64,000 nucleotides of DNA from Pseudomonas cremoricolorata DSM 17059 = NBRC 16634 (lineage in GTDB: Bacteria > Pseudomonadota > Gammaproteobacteria > Pseudomonadales > Pseudomonadaceae). A program made the translations under genes and the position numbers. The stretch is from NCBI RefSeq assembly GCF_000425745.1, contig NZ_AUEA01000001.1, positions 62,001-126,000 on the forward strand, given 5' to 3'. Positions 52,938 to 60,997 of the stretch are shown in pieces (position 1 is the stretch's first letter; each line of letters begins with the position of its first letter). Below the pieces are notes generated by a model, which was not told the origin of the DNA, ran no database searches, and saw only the letters and a list, made by a program, of their open reading frames with translations.

Positions 52938-52956
52938 TCAGGTGAGAATCATTTCC
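52938..52956. promoter_or_regulatory. Possible Fur box
   Basis: The 19 bases TCAGGTGAGAATCATTTCC match 11 positions of the palindromic Fur consensus GATAATGATAATCATTATC, with the core TGAGAATCATT in full. About 60 bases before the GTG start of the GGDEF-EAL gene. Confidence 0.4.
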
Positions 52957-53014
52957 ACTTGTGGGGTAGCATACCGCCGTCCACCGCCATGGTCTTCATG
53001 CCTAAGGAGCCTGC

Positions 53015-54682
53015 GTGCCCACGCCTGCCCAACCCTTGCGTCTGCTGTTGCTGGCCGAAGAGCCGGAATGGGCCACGCAATTGCGCGCTTGCCTGCAAAC
53101 GCTGGGTGGCTCGGCAGTATTGCTGACGGCGCCAAATTGGGAAGCCGTCGACACTCTATTCTGTGACGACCGTCAAGCTGTGGTGCTGGCAACCCCCGAT
53201 TTGCAGCCGGCCCCCGGGCGCTGTGCGTTGCCGACCATCCTGCTGCTCGATGCCGAACCTGCGGCTGCGCCGAACGGGGTCAGCGACTGGCTGGTGCGCG
53301 GCCAGCTCAATGAAGATGCCCTGCGCCGCTCCTTGCGCCATGTTCGCGAGCGCAGCGTACTGGTGGCCACCCTGCAACGCCTGGCCGAGCAGGACCCACT
53401 CACCGGGATCGCCAATCGCCAAGGTTTTCAGGCGCTGCTCAGCGCCCGCCTGGCCCAGCACGACGGCCGTGGCGTGGCCTTGGGCCATCTGGATCTGGAC
53501 AACTTCCGCCATGCCAACGACGCCCTCGGCCATCAGGGCGGCGACCGCCTGATTCTGCAAGTGGTGGCGCGCCTGCAACAGCAACTGGAGGCGGGCGACC
53601 AACTGGCACGTCTGGGCGGCGACGAGTTCGCCCTGCTGATCGACACCCAGCGCGACCCCAGCCGCGCGCAGTGGGTGGCCGAGCGCATCACCGAAGCCCT
53701 GGCCGAGCCCTACTGGATCGATGGCGAAAGCCTGCTGCTCGGCTGCAGCCTGGGCCTGGCCCACGCCCGCGCCCAGGCCGGCGCCGACCCGCTGATGTGG
53801 CACGCACACATCGCCATGCGCCAGGCCAAGGCGGTGCAGGGCTGTACCTTCCATGTGTTCAACGAGCGGATCAACCGCAATGCGCGCAGCCTGGCCGACC
53901 TCGAAAGCGAGCTGCGCCGGGCCTTGCGCCGTGACGAGCTGGAGCTGCATTACCAGCCCCGCCTGAGCCTGGCCGATGGGCGCATTGTCGGCCTCGAAGC
54001 GTTGGTGCGCTGGCGCCACCCCGAGCGTGGCCTGTTGCCGCCTGGCGAATTCGTGCCGCTGGCCGAGCAGAGTGGCTTGATCGTGCCGCTGGGCTACTGG
54101 GTGATTTCCCGTGCCCTGCGTGACATGCAGCGGCTGAGCGAGCGTGGCGTGGCGCCGTTGCACATGGCGGTGAACCTGAGCTTTCGCCAGTTCCAGGACA
54201 GCCAGCTGCTGCCGACCCTGAGCCGGCTGATCATCGAGCATGGCGTCGATGCCCGCTGGCTGGAGTTCGAGCTGACCGAAACGGCGGTGATGCGCCGCAA
54301 CGAACAGGTGCGCCAGACCATGGATGCCCTGGGCCGGCTGGGCGTGCGTTTTTCCCTGGATGACTTCGGCACCGGTTTCTCGTCGTTCGTCCACCTCAAC
54401 AGCCTGCCGATCACCCTGCTCAAGGTCGACCGCAGCTTCGTCGCCGGCATGGAGCAGCGCGAAGAGAACCGCAAGCTGGTGCACGCGATGATCAACCTGG
54501 CGCATAACCTCAACCTCGAGGTGGTCGCCGAAGGCGTCGAAAGCGCCGAGCAACTGGGGCTGCTGCGCAGCTTTGGCTGCGACCAGGTACAGGGCTTTCT
54601 GGTCAGCCGGCCGTTGCCGGTGGAGGCGCTGGTGGCCTACCTGGGCAGCGGCGCCAGCCCGGCCCTGCGCGAGCGCTGGTAG
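53015..54682 (+). CDS. GGDEF-EAL cyclic-di-GMP protein
   Basis: 555 residues with GTG start at 53015 (TAAGGAG nine bases upstream). Residues 1-110 are a degenerate receiver-like domain. The GGDEF domain keeps the active motif (GGDEF 201-205), but the RxxD inhibitory site five residues before it reads EAGD. The EAL domain is complete: EAL 328-330, NLSFRQFQD, LDDFGTGFSS, KVDRSF and EGVES. Overall it could be a synthase, a phosphodiesterase or both; the P. aeruginosa gene at this position, downstream of rep (PA5295), is known as a phosphodiesterase (ProE). Confidence 0.92.
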   Translation: MPTPAQPLRLLLLAEEPEWATQLRACLQTLGGSAVLLTAPNWEAVDTLFCDDRQAVVLATPDLQPAPGRCALPTILLLDAEPAAAPNGVSDWLVRGQLNEDALRRSLRHVRERSVLVATLQRLAEQDPLTGIANRQGFQALLSARLAQHDGRGVALGHLDLDNFRHANDALGHQGGDRLILQVVARLQQQLEAGDQLARLGGDEFALLIDTQRDPSRAQWVAERITEALAEPYWIDGESLLLGCSLGLAHARAQAGADPLMWHAHIAMRQAKAVQGCTFHVFNERINRNARSLADLESELRRALRRDELELHYQPRLSLADGRIVGLEALVRWRHPERGLLPPGEFVPLAEQSGLIVPLGYWVISRALRDMQRLSERGVAPLHMAVNLSFRQFQDSQLLPTLSRLIIEHGVDARWLEFELTETAVMRRNEQVRQTMDALGRLGVRFSLDDFGTGFSSFVHLNSLPITLLKVDRSFVAGMEQREENRKLVHAMINLAHNLNLEVVAEGVESAEQLGLLRSFGCDQVQGFLVSRPLPVEALVAYLGSGASPALRERW

Positions 54683-54688
54683 GCCGCC

Positions 54689-56044
54689 TTAGCGTGCCAG
54701 CTTCTGTCGCACGCGCCACTCGAAGCCGTAGGTCATCGCCACCGAGGCGCAGGCCAGGCCCAGCGCCAGGCCCCACCAGATGCCCGGTGCGCCGAAACCG
54801 AGGGTGAAGGCGAACAGCCAGGCACTCGGTGCGCCGACCAGCCAGTAGCAGAGCAGGCCGATGACGAAGGTGGTCTTGGCATCCTTCAGGCCGCGAATCG
54901 AGCCCATGGCGATGGTCTGTACGCCGTCGAACAGCTCGAACCAGGCCGCCACCAGCAGCAGCGACACGGCCAGTTGGAAAATCGCCGCGAAGGCCGGGTC
55001 GTTGCGGTCGATGAAAATGCCGACCAAGGCTTCCGGGCACAGCCAGAACAGCGCCGCGAACCCGAACATCAGCACGGCGCCGAAGGCGATGCCGACGCGC
55101 CCGGCGCTGCGCGCGGCAAGAATCTGCCCGGCGCCGAAGTACAGCCCCACGCGCATGGTCACCGCATAGGAAAGCCCGGTCGGCACCATGAACGCGGTCG
55201 ACACCAGTTGCAGGGCAACCTGGTGCGCGGCCAGCTCGGTGCTGCCCAGCACGCCCATGCACAGCGCGGCGAAGGCGAACAGGCCGATTTCGACCATGTA
55301 GGTGCCACCGATCGGCAGGCCCAGGCGCAGCAGTTCGCGCAATGCACCCAGCGAAGGCCGGCTCAGCCCTTTGCGCAGTGGATAGGCGTCGTACACCCGG
55401 TGCCAGCGGATATACAGCGCCAGGGCCACGGCCATACCCAGCGAGACCAGCGCGGTGACCAGGCCTATGCCCAGCAGGCCCAGTTTCGGCAGGCCCATCC
55501 AGCCTTCGATCAGCGCATGGTTGAACAGGTAGTTGAGCACGGTGCCGACCAGGCTGATGACCATCACCGGGGTCGAATGGCCCAGGGCGCTGGTGAAACC
55601 GCGCAAGGCCATGAAGGTCAGGTAGCCGGGCAGGGCCAGCGGCAGCAGGGTCATGAACTGCATGGCGCCGTCGATGTTCTGCGCATCCTGGCCGAACAGC
55701 CGCAGCAGCGGCGCGAGGTTCCACAGGGCCAACGCGGCAAGCAGCGCCAGGCCCCAGGCCAGCCACAGGCCGTTCTGCGCCAGGCGCGTAGCCCCGGCGA
55801 TGTCGCCGGCGCCCTTGCGGATCGCCACCAGGGTGCCGACCGCAGCGATGATGCCCAGGCACAGAATCGACACGAACGAATAGCTGGCCGCGCCCAGGCC
55901 ACCACCGGCCAGCGCCTGCGGGCTGATGCGCGCCATCATCAAAGTGTCGGTGAGTACCATCAGCATGTGCGCCAACTGCGAGGCGATCAACGGCCCGGCC
56001 AGACGCAGCAGGGCCTTGAGTTCGGTGGTGGGCGCGACGTGCAT
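54689..56044 (-). CDS. MATE family multidrug efflux protein
   Basis: 451 residues from the Met at 56044, with about 12 transmembrane helices. Typical MATE features are the N-terminal LIASQLAHMLMVLTDTLMMAR and the repeated internal GWMGLPKLG region. It exports cationic drugs with Na+ or H+ (NorM/PmpM type). Convergent with the GGDEF-EAL gene. It is the last gene with typical host composition before the low-GC locus. Confidence 0.93.
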   Translation of the reverse strand: MHVAPTTELKALLRLAGPLIASQLAHMLMVLTDTLMMARISPQALAGGGLGAASYSFVSILCLGIIAAVGTLVAIRKGAGDIAGATRLAQNGLWLAWGLALLAALALWNLAPLLRLFGQDAQNIDGAMQFMTLLPLALPGYLTFMALRGFTSALGHSTPVMVISLVGTVLNYLFNHALIEGWMGLPKLGLLGIGLVTALVSLGMAVALALYIRWHRVYDAYPLRKGLSRPSLGALRELLRLGLPIGGTYMVEIGLFAFAALCMGVLGSTELAAHQVALQLVSTAFMVPTGLSYAVTMRVGLYFGAGQILAARSAGRVGIAFGAVLMFGFAALFWLCPEALVGIFIDRNDPAFAAIFQLAVSLLLVAAWFELFDGVQTIAMGSIRGLKDAKTTFVIGLLCYWLVGAPSAWLFAFTLGFGAPGIWWGLALGLACASVAMTYGFEWRVRQKLAR

Positions 56045-56329
56045 GGGGTCATCCTTCAGGGGCAGGACGCGAGTGTGCAACTTTGCTCGGCGTTCTACAA
56101 AAGGATTAGCCGAGGGGTGGTGTCGGGTGATGTACCAAGAGGCCACGAAGAGTACCAGGCGGGGCCGATGATCCGCCCTGTGAACAGCTGGTTGTCGAGC
56201 TGGGAGCGCCAAGTTTGTAATTATCCTCAGGGATCGCATCCGAGGCTCTTCATGCAGAGCTTGGAACGATTGCCCGCTGAGCCTTATGCTACCTTCGACA
56301 CGTGCGCGCAATTAGCCTGGAGATATAGA
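56045..56329. other. Junction region between core genome and low-GC locus
   Basis: About 285 bases between the divergent MATE and GntR genes. G/C content starts to fall here. I see no tRNA, insertion sequence, integrase or clear direct repeat that would mark an integration site. Upstream in-frame Met codons (56168, 56252) exist for the GntR frame but are less supported than 56330. Confidence 0.55.
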
Positions 56330-57019
56330 GTGCCTTCGCTTCCCGACAGCTTCACTGTTACAACAGGGTATCAGCACAAGTCTGCCATGGCCTTCGTCGT
56401 TGATTCCCTTCGCGACGGTATTCTTTCGGGCATGATTCCAGAGGGTACCCCGTTACGCCAGGATGAGCTGGCTGGCAAATTCGGGGTTAGCCGCATGCCT
56501 GTCAGGGATGCAATAAGACAACTTGAAGCGGAAGGGCTTGTCACCTCCGAGCGCCACAAGGGTGCCTTCGTATGCGTTATGACGATTGACGATGTCGTGG
56601 AGATTTACGACATGCGCATCATGGCAGAAACGACGGCATTGGATTTCGGCTTTGGTGATATCTCGGACGAAGATGTATTTGAAATGGAGACGCTCATCGA
56701 AAACATGGCGGCGAATCGGGATCCCCATGCACTGGGCGAGCTGAATGAGCGATTCCACGACTTTCTCTATGCGCGGTCCAATCGCCCTCGTTTGTTGGCT
56801 CTTATAAAGTCACTTCACCAAGCAGTCGACAGGCATCTACGGTTTTTGCTGACCAATCTGGAATACCACAAGAAATCCGAAGAAGATCATCGAGCTATGC
56901 TAAACGCGTGCCGAGCCGGTAACCGAGCTTTGGCAAAAGATATTTTGCGAAAGCATCTGGAGGCTGGACGAGATCATATCGTTAGCTTTCTGAAAAACCA
57001 ACAGCGCTCCACGTCGTAG
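56330..57019 (+). CDS. GntR (FadR-type) transcriptional regulator
   Basis: 229 residues with a GTG start at 56330, chosen because GGAG lies about eight bases upstream and the length fits the family. Winged HTH at about 20-85 (GTPLRQDELAGKFGVSRMPVRDAIRQLEAEGLV), then an FCD-type helical effector domain (MRIMAETTALDF, LNERFHDFLYARSNRPRLLALI, AMLNACRAGNRALAKDILRKHL) with likely metal/ligand His and Asp. Convergent with the Ddl gene, three bases apart. It is the probable local regulator of the low-GC locus; the ligand is unknown. Confidence 0.85.
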   Translation: MPSLPDSFTVTTGYQHKSAMAFVVDSLRDGILSGMIPEGTPLRQDELAGKFGVSRMPVRDAIRQLEAEGLVTSERHKGAFVCVMTIDDVVEIYDMRIMAETTALDFGFGDISDEDVFEMETLIENMAANRDPHALGELNERFHDFLYARSNRPRLLALIKSLHQAVDRHLRFLLTNLEYHKKSEEDHRAMLNACRAGNRALAKDILRKHLEAGRDHIVSFLKNQQRSTS

Positions 57020-57022
57020 TCG

Positions 57023-58075
57023 TTACGTTTCCAGTGGAGCCGTGAGAGCAGTCCTCACCAGCGCGTCGACGATAAGTTCGAGGGAATACCCGGAAAACTC
57101 GAGCATCTTGGGATACATGCTGGCATTGGTGAAGCCGGGCAGCGTATTCACTTCGTTTAGGATGACCTCATCATCGTCGCGAAGGAAAAAGTCAATTCGG
57201 GCCAAGCCCTTTAATTCCAGGCATCGAAATATGTCCAAAGACAAATTCTGAACGTGCAGCGCAAGCGTTGGAGAAATAGCGCTAGGCACCAAGAGCGTCG
57301 AGTCCTCTTGCGTGGCATATTTTGCATCGTAGCTATAAAAAACATGATCTTTGGAGGGTAAGACTTCCCCTGGCTGAGATGCAATAACTTGCCCGTTGCA
57401 TTCCAAGATACCGCACTCTATCTCTCTGCCCTTGATTTCCTTCTCGACAAGCACCTTCTGATCGAGGCGTTGGGCGATTGCATATGCTTCACGGTATTCA
57501 GATTCGCAAGTAACCCGGGCTACGCCAATTGAAGAGCCTGAACAAGCGGGTTTGACGAAAAGCGCCCCGCCACCCAGCGATGCTACAACGTGCTCCCAAG
57601 TCGGCATCTCGAAGGATGCGATCCATGGTGCCACGGCAATGCCGGCTGCGCCCACGAGTCGCTTGGTGACGTCTTTGTCCATCGCCACTGCGGAACCCAG
57701 TATTCCAGATCCTACGCACGGAATCCCACACATCGCACTTAGTCCCTGTAGCGCGCCATCCTCTCCATAGAGCCCGTGGAGCGCGGGGAAAATCATATCG
57801 ACAGTGATTTCGACTGGAGCCGATTCGGGTCTTGAAAAGATAAAGGACCGCCTACCAGGCTGGAGAGTCACCAGAGGCGCAGAGGTGTCCACCTTGTCTG
57901 GGAATGTGCAGGGTGAGCCCTGGTAGTGCCACGCCCCACTGCTATCGATCCCTACGCAATGAACAGAGTGACCCAATGTGCATAAAGCCTGATGAAGGCT
58001 GCGTGCCGACATGAGTGAGACAGCATGCTCGGTGCTCCTACCGCCAAAAATCAGTGCAATAACATTTTGTCTCAC
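57023..58075 (-). CDS. D-alanine-D-alanine ligase, canonical active site (Ddl-1)
   Basis: 350 residues with GTG start at 58075 (GGAGG ten bases upstream). ATP-grasp ligase with the N-terminal FGGRSTEHAVSL (Glu16), KPACSGSSIGV (Ser181), the omega-loop FYSYDAKY (Tyr253) and the metal-binding NEVNTLPGFTNASMYP. The residues equivalent to Glu15-Ser150-Tyr216 of E. coli DdlB are all kept, as expected for D-Ala-D-Ala formation. It lies in the low-GC locus, convergent with the GntR gene and divergent from the radical SAM gene. Pseudomonads already have ddl genes elsewhere, so this is an additional copy, perhaps for self-resistance. Confidence 0.9.
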   Translation of the reverse strand: MRQNVIALIFGGRSTEHAVSLMSARSLHQALCTLGHSVHCVGIDSSGAWHYQGSPCTFPDKVDTSAPLVTLQPGRRSFIFSRPESAPVEITVDMIFPALHGLYGEDGALQGLSAMCGIPCVGSGILGSAVAMDKDVTKRLVGAAGIAVAPWIASFEMPTWEHVVASLGGGALFVKPACSGSSIGVARVTCESEYREAYAIAQRLDQKVLVEKEIKGREIECGILECNGQVIASQPGEVLPSKDHVFYSYDAKYATQEDSTLLVPSAISPTLALHVQNLSLDIFRCLELKGLARIDFFLRDDDEVILNEVNTLPGFTNASMYPKMLEFSGYSLELIVDALVRTALTAPLET

Positions 58076-58172
58076 TTTCTACATCCTCCATTTTCTATCC
58101 TTGGCTACTGTATCCAATATCCAAAAATAAACGCAATGGCATGGATGCCTTTCATAACGAAATGGAACGTCA

Positions 58173-59804
58173 ATGCCTATTTTTCCCCCTGTAGCCAGCG
58201 CTTTAGCTAGGCCGGTAAGTCGACGATCTGGATCTGAAACCTACCGTCAGATCCGCGCCATCGCCGTATCAGCACCTGAATGCCTCGAAGGTGCGAAATC
58301 CAGCCGCGCTTTGAATAGCTGCGATCCCGTAAGCCTCTTCAATGCCTGCCGGCATGCCGCCTGTCTTGCGCAAACCGAAGGAAACCCTTGGGCATCCAGC
58401 ACGTGGGCCGCGAAACGCAGTGATGTAAGAAAACATTTCATGCTGATGTATTCGCTAGATGACATCCCCGCATTCGAGGCGCTGTTAGTCTCGCAAAGAC
58501 CAAACGTTGTTTTGATTGGTGCCATGACACTATGCATGCCAGGCGCGGTGGAATGTGCCAAGCGAGTCAGGAGGCTCCTGGGTGATAGCGCTGTGATAGT
58601 TCTCGGTGGGCGCCATGTTAACGAAACCCTCTATCTGGAAGATGAAAAACGAAGAGAGGTGAGTTCTGTAAGGCATCACAAAGCCTCACCTGGCAGGCTC
58701 ATCAGGGATCGAACAATTTCTCCTCTGTTCGATATTATTATTTCGGGTGAAGCAGAAATGGTCATTAGCGCCATTGGTGAGGGGCTTGCGCAGTCCAAAG
58801 AACTGAATCTAAAAAATATTTCCGAATTCTTGAGTCTCACAATCCCAGGTTTATGGATTGCAGATTTTCCTGGAATGGACACGACACACGTCAGCTCCGG
58901 CATCCGCCTAGATCAGAACCAACTGCCATCAGCGATCAAGGCATTTGGAGTTCAGAGTTCGTTTGACATATTTAGGGGTCGGCTAACATCTCACGTGTTT
59001 AGCTACACTGGACGCGGATGTTTCTACGATTGTGCATTTTGCAGCGAGCGCCGAAGCGTTGCAGGAGGTATCTATGACGCTCATGGCGCCCCCGCTAGGG
59101 TCTATAGACAATTTCAAGAAACCATTTCAATTAGCAATGAGAACCCGAACGCCCGCAAAGCAAGTGCGTTTGTCGAGGACTCAATTTTTCTCAATGGGAG
59201 CCCGAGTCAGATAAATGTCCTGTGTGAACTGCTCGAGCAAAAGCCGCTTGAATTGATATTTGGAGGGCAGTTCACAGTTGACTTGGTTATCCAGCGTCGA
59301 AGCCTGATCGAACGACTCGCCAGTAATGGACTGCGCTACGTATTCCTTGGCTTGGAAACACTGGAGCCTGAGGCAATTGGCGGAATGAGTAAAGACATCG
59401 GTAGCGCACATGCGTCATGGCAGAAGCGATTTCATGAGGCGCTGAGTACATTAATTAGCCTGCGAATATCTTGCGGTTGTGCACTTTTATTCGGCCTTGG
59501 TGAAAGTCAGTTCAGTCGCGAGCATCTCCTCAGTTTACTCATCAAACTCAGACGGACAACCGGGCAGCCTGTGACCCTGAGTGCTAACTGGGCAGTTCAA
59601 CATCCGCTAAAAAACTGTTTGGAAAGTGCAGATCATGATTATTTACAGTGGGGCACACCAGAAGGCCGGCTTCTAGAGCTCTTCCATAGGTTCGGTGAGG
59701 CATCGGCCAGGTATCCACTTCATGGCATAGCACCGCCGCAGGTAGATGAAGTGACAAGGATTATCGAGCGATTGGATGCATTTGAGGCTCTCGATGAAAA
59801 ATAA
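58173..59804 (+). CDS. B12-binding domain radical SAM enzyme
   Basis: 543 residues. The 4Fe-4S cluster motif is CxxxCxxC with Cys283, Cys287 and Cys290 (GCFYDCAFC). Residues about 85-210 form the Rossmann-like cobalamin-type domain found in the MiaB/BchE-like class: strand PNVVLIGAM, then GDSAVIVLGGRH and DIIISGEAEMVI. The His-on B12 motif DxHxxG is absent, as in many class B enzymes. Such enzymes methylate, cyclise, epimerise or insert sulfur at unactivated carbons; which one cannot be read. First gene of the five-gene run; the next gene overlaps its stop by 11 bases. Composition is low-GC. Confidence 0.88.
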   Translation: MPIFPPVASALARPVSRRSGSETYRQIRAIAVSAPECLEGAKSSRALNSCDPVSLFNACRHAACLAQTEGNPWASSTWAAKRSDVRKHFMLMYSLDDIPAFEALLVSQRPNVVLIGAMTLCMPGAVECAKRVRRLLGDSAVIVLGGRHVNETLYLEDEKRREVSSVRHHKASPGRLIRDRTISPLFDIIISGEAEMVISAIGEGLAQSKELNLKNISEFLSLTIPGLWIADFPGMDTTHVSSGIRLDQNQLPSAIKAFGVQSSFDIFRGRLTSHVFSYTGRGCFYDCAFCSERRSVAGGIYDAHGAPARVYRQFQETISISNENPNARKASAFVEDSIFLNGSPSQINVLCELLEQKPLELIFGGQFTVDLVIQRRSLIERLASNGLRYVFLGLETLEPEAIGGMSKDIGSAHASWQKRFHEALSTLISLRISCGCALLFGLGESQFSREHLLSLLIKLRRTTGQPVTLSANWAVQHPLKNCLESADHDYLQWGTPEGRLLELFHRFGEASARYPLHGIAPPQVDEVTRIIERLDAFEALDEK

Positions 59805-60981
59805 TGGCCCAACCGCTTTGGCGCAAGTCGGGATTTTTCCTGTGGGCGAATTGTACTCGCTCCAAACTCCCTCCATGGACGCCACTACCTACATCGCCAA
59901 TATTCCGAATCACCTGTTGCCTATTGATCCTGATAGCTTGCAGCCCTCTAGCGAATCCCCTTTCGACGGGCTTTACTATGGGGGGATCGACACCCCCACG
60001 ACCCGGCAAGCCGCCCGACAGATTGCATTGCTGGAAAAAGGTAATTATGCCGTGCTTACGCCCTCTGGGCAAAGCGCACTACACCTGTTACTGCTAGCTA
60101 TGACGAAATCGGGTGACCACGTACTTGTAGGCGATTCTGTAATTTACACAACTCGATGGCTCCTCGAATATTTTGGAGGGCGAGGAGTGGAAGTGGAATA
60201 CTTTGCACCCCATGAAGCAAATAGGATTGGTGGACGACTAAGAGATAATACACGCCTCGTGTTGTGGGAGACGTTAGGATCGTTCACATATGAATTGATA
60301 GACTCCGCGACGATCATTGAAGCGTGTACGCACCATCCAGCACTGGTGGTTATAGATAACACATGGTCTGCTTCCACTTTTTCATTTCCTTTGGAAAACA
60401 AGGCGGATATCTGTGTTCTGTCACTTAGCAAGTCTCATGCAGCAGTGGAAGGTGTATCACTCGGTGCTCTGGTCACTCGCCAACCAAGCGTTTTCAAAGT
60501 TTTAAAGCAAATCGCTGCCCTGACAGGTTGCCATGTAAGTTCACATAGCTGCGCGGCAGTCCTACGCTCAATTAGCACGTTGGGAGCCCGACTCGAGACT
60601 CAACAGCGCTCAGTTGTGCTCATCATGAAATATCTCAAGGCGCAGCCACAGGTCATAAGACTACTGCACCCTTTGGCACAGCAATCAGAATCAGAGCTAC
60701 AAAATAAATCTATTAAAGGTTGTAACAGTCTCATTACTGTCAAATTTTCATATGCAGGCCAAACACTCATGAAAAAACTTGGTCGGCTTCGCATAATAAA
60801 AATTGGGCATGGGTGGGGCGGCACAGTGAGCCTTGTAACTCCAGTGTGCCTTGATAGCAATCCGTCCGCAGCACGCATGGATGTAACCGGAACATGCTTA
60901 CGGGTCTACATCGGACTTGAGGATCCCGGAGATATTATTTCAGACTTGCAGAACGCTTTTTTCGATGCGTCACCATTTTAG
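59794..60981 (+). CDS. Cystathionine beta-lyase-like PLP enzyme (divergent)
   Basis: 395 residues from the ATG at 59794, with GAGG eight bases upstream; it overlaps the preceding stop by 11 bases. Cys/Met-metabolism PLP family close to MetC: YYGGIDTPTT, LVLWETLGSFTYELID, VIDNTWSA (Asp188-Trp191), the PLP Lys213 in SLSKSHAAVEG and the closing RVYIGLEDPGDIISDL. Two features are unusual: the conserved Y-G-R, whose Arg holds the PLP phosphate, reads Y-G-G (62-64), and the GHSD after the Lys reads AVEG. Likely a lyase or gamma/beta-replacement enzyme with a new substrate. Confidence 0.86.
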   Translation: MKNNGPTALAQVGIFPVGELYSLQTPSMDATTYIANIPNHLLPIDPDSLQPSSESPFDGLYYGGIDTPTTRQAARQIALLEKGNYAVLTPSGQSALHLLLLAMTKSGDHVLVGDSVIYTTRWLLEYFGGRGVEVEYFAPHEANRIGGRLRDNTRLVLWETLGSFTYELIDSATIIEACTHHPALVVIDNTWSASTFSFPLENKADICVLSLSKSHAAVEGVSLGALVTRQPSVFKVLKQIAALTGCHVSSHSCAAVLRSISTLGARLETQQRSVVLIMKYLKAQPQVIRLLHPLAQQSESELQNKSIKGCNSLITVKFSYAGQTLMKKLGRLRIIKIGHGWGGTVSLVTPVCLDSNPSAARMDVTGTCLRVYIGLEDPGDIISDLQNAFFDASPF

Positions 60982-60997
60982 AATAGGCGGAATAGTG

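Noticed and set aside
54689-56044. MATE pump as the exporter of the low-GC locus product
   Set aside because: It has host composition and its usual core position next to the GGDEF-EAL gene; it points away from the locus. A role is possible but unsupported.
56045-56329. tRNA gene or attachment site at the island's left edge
   Set aside because: No cloverleaf, CCA end or direct repeat could be found by eye.
59804-60097. 97-codon alternative frame beginning at an ATG near the PLP gene
   Set aside because: It overlaps the PLP enzyme in another frame and has no family content; the PLP frame at 59794 is supported by homology and a ribosome binding site.
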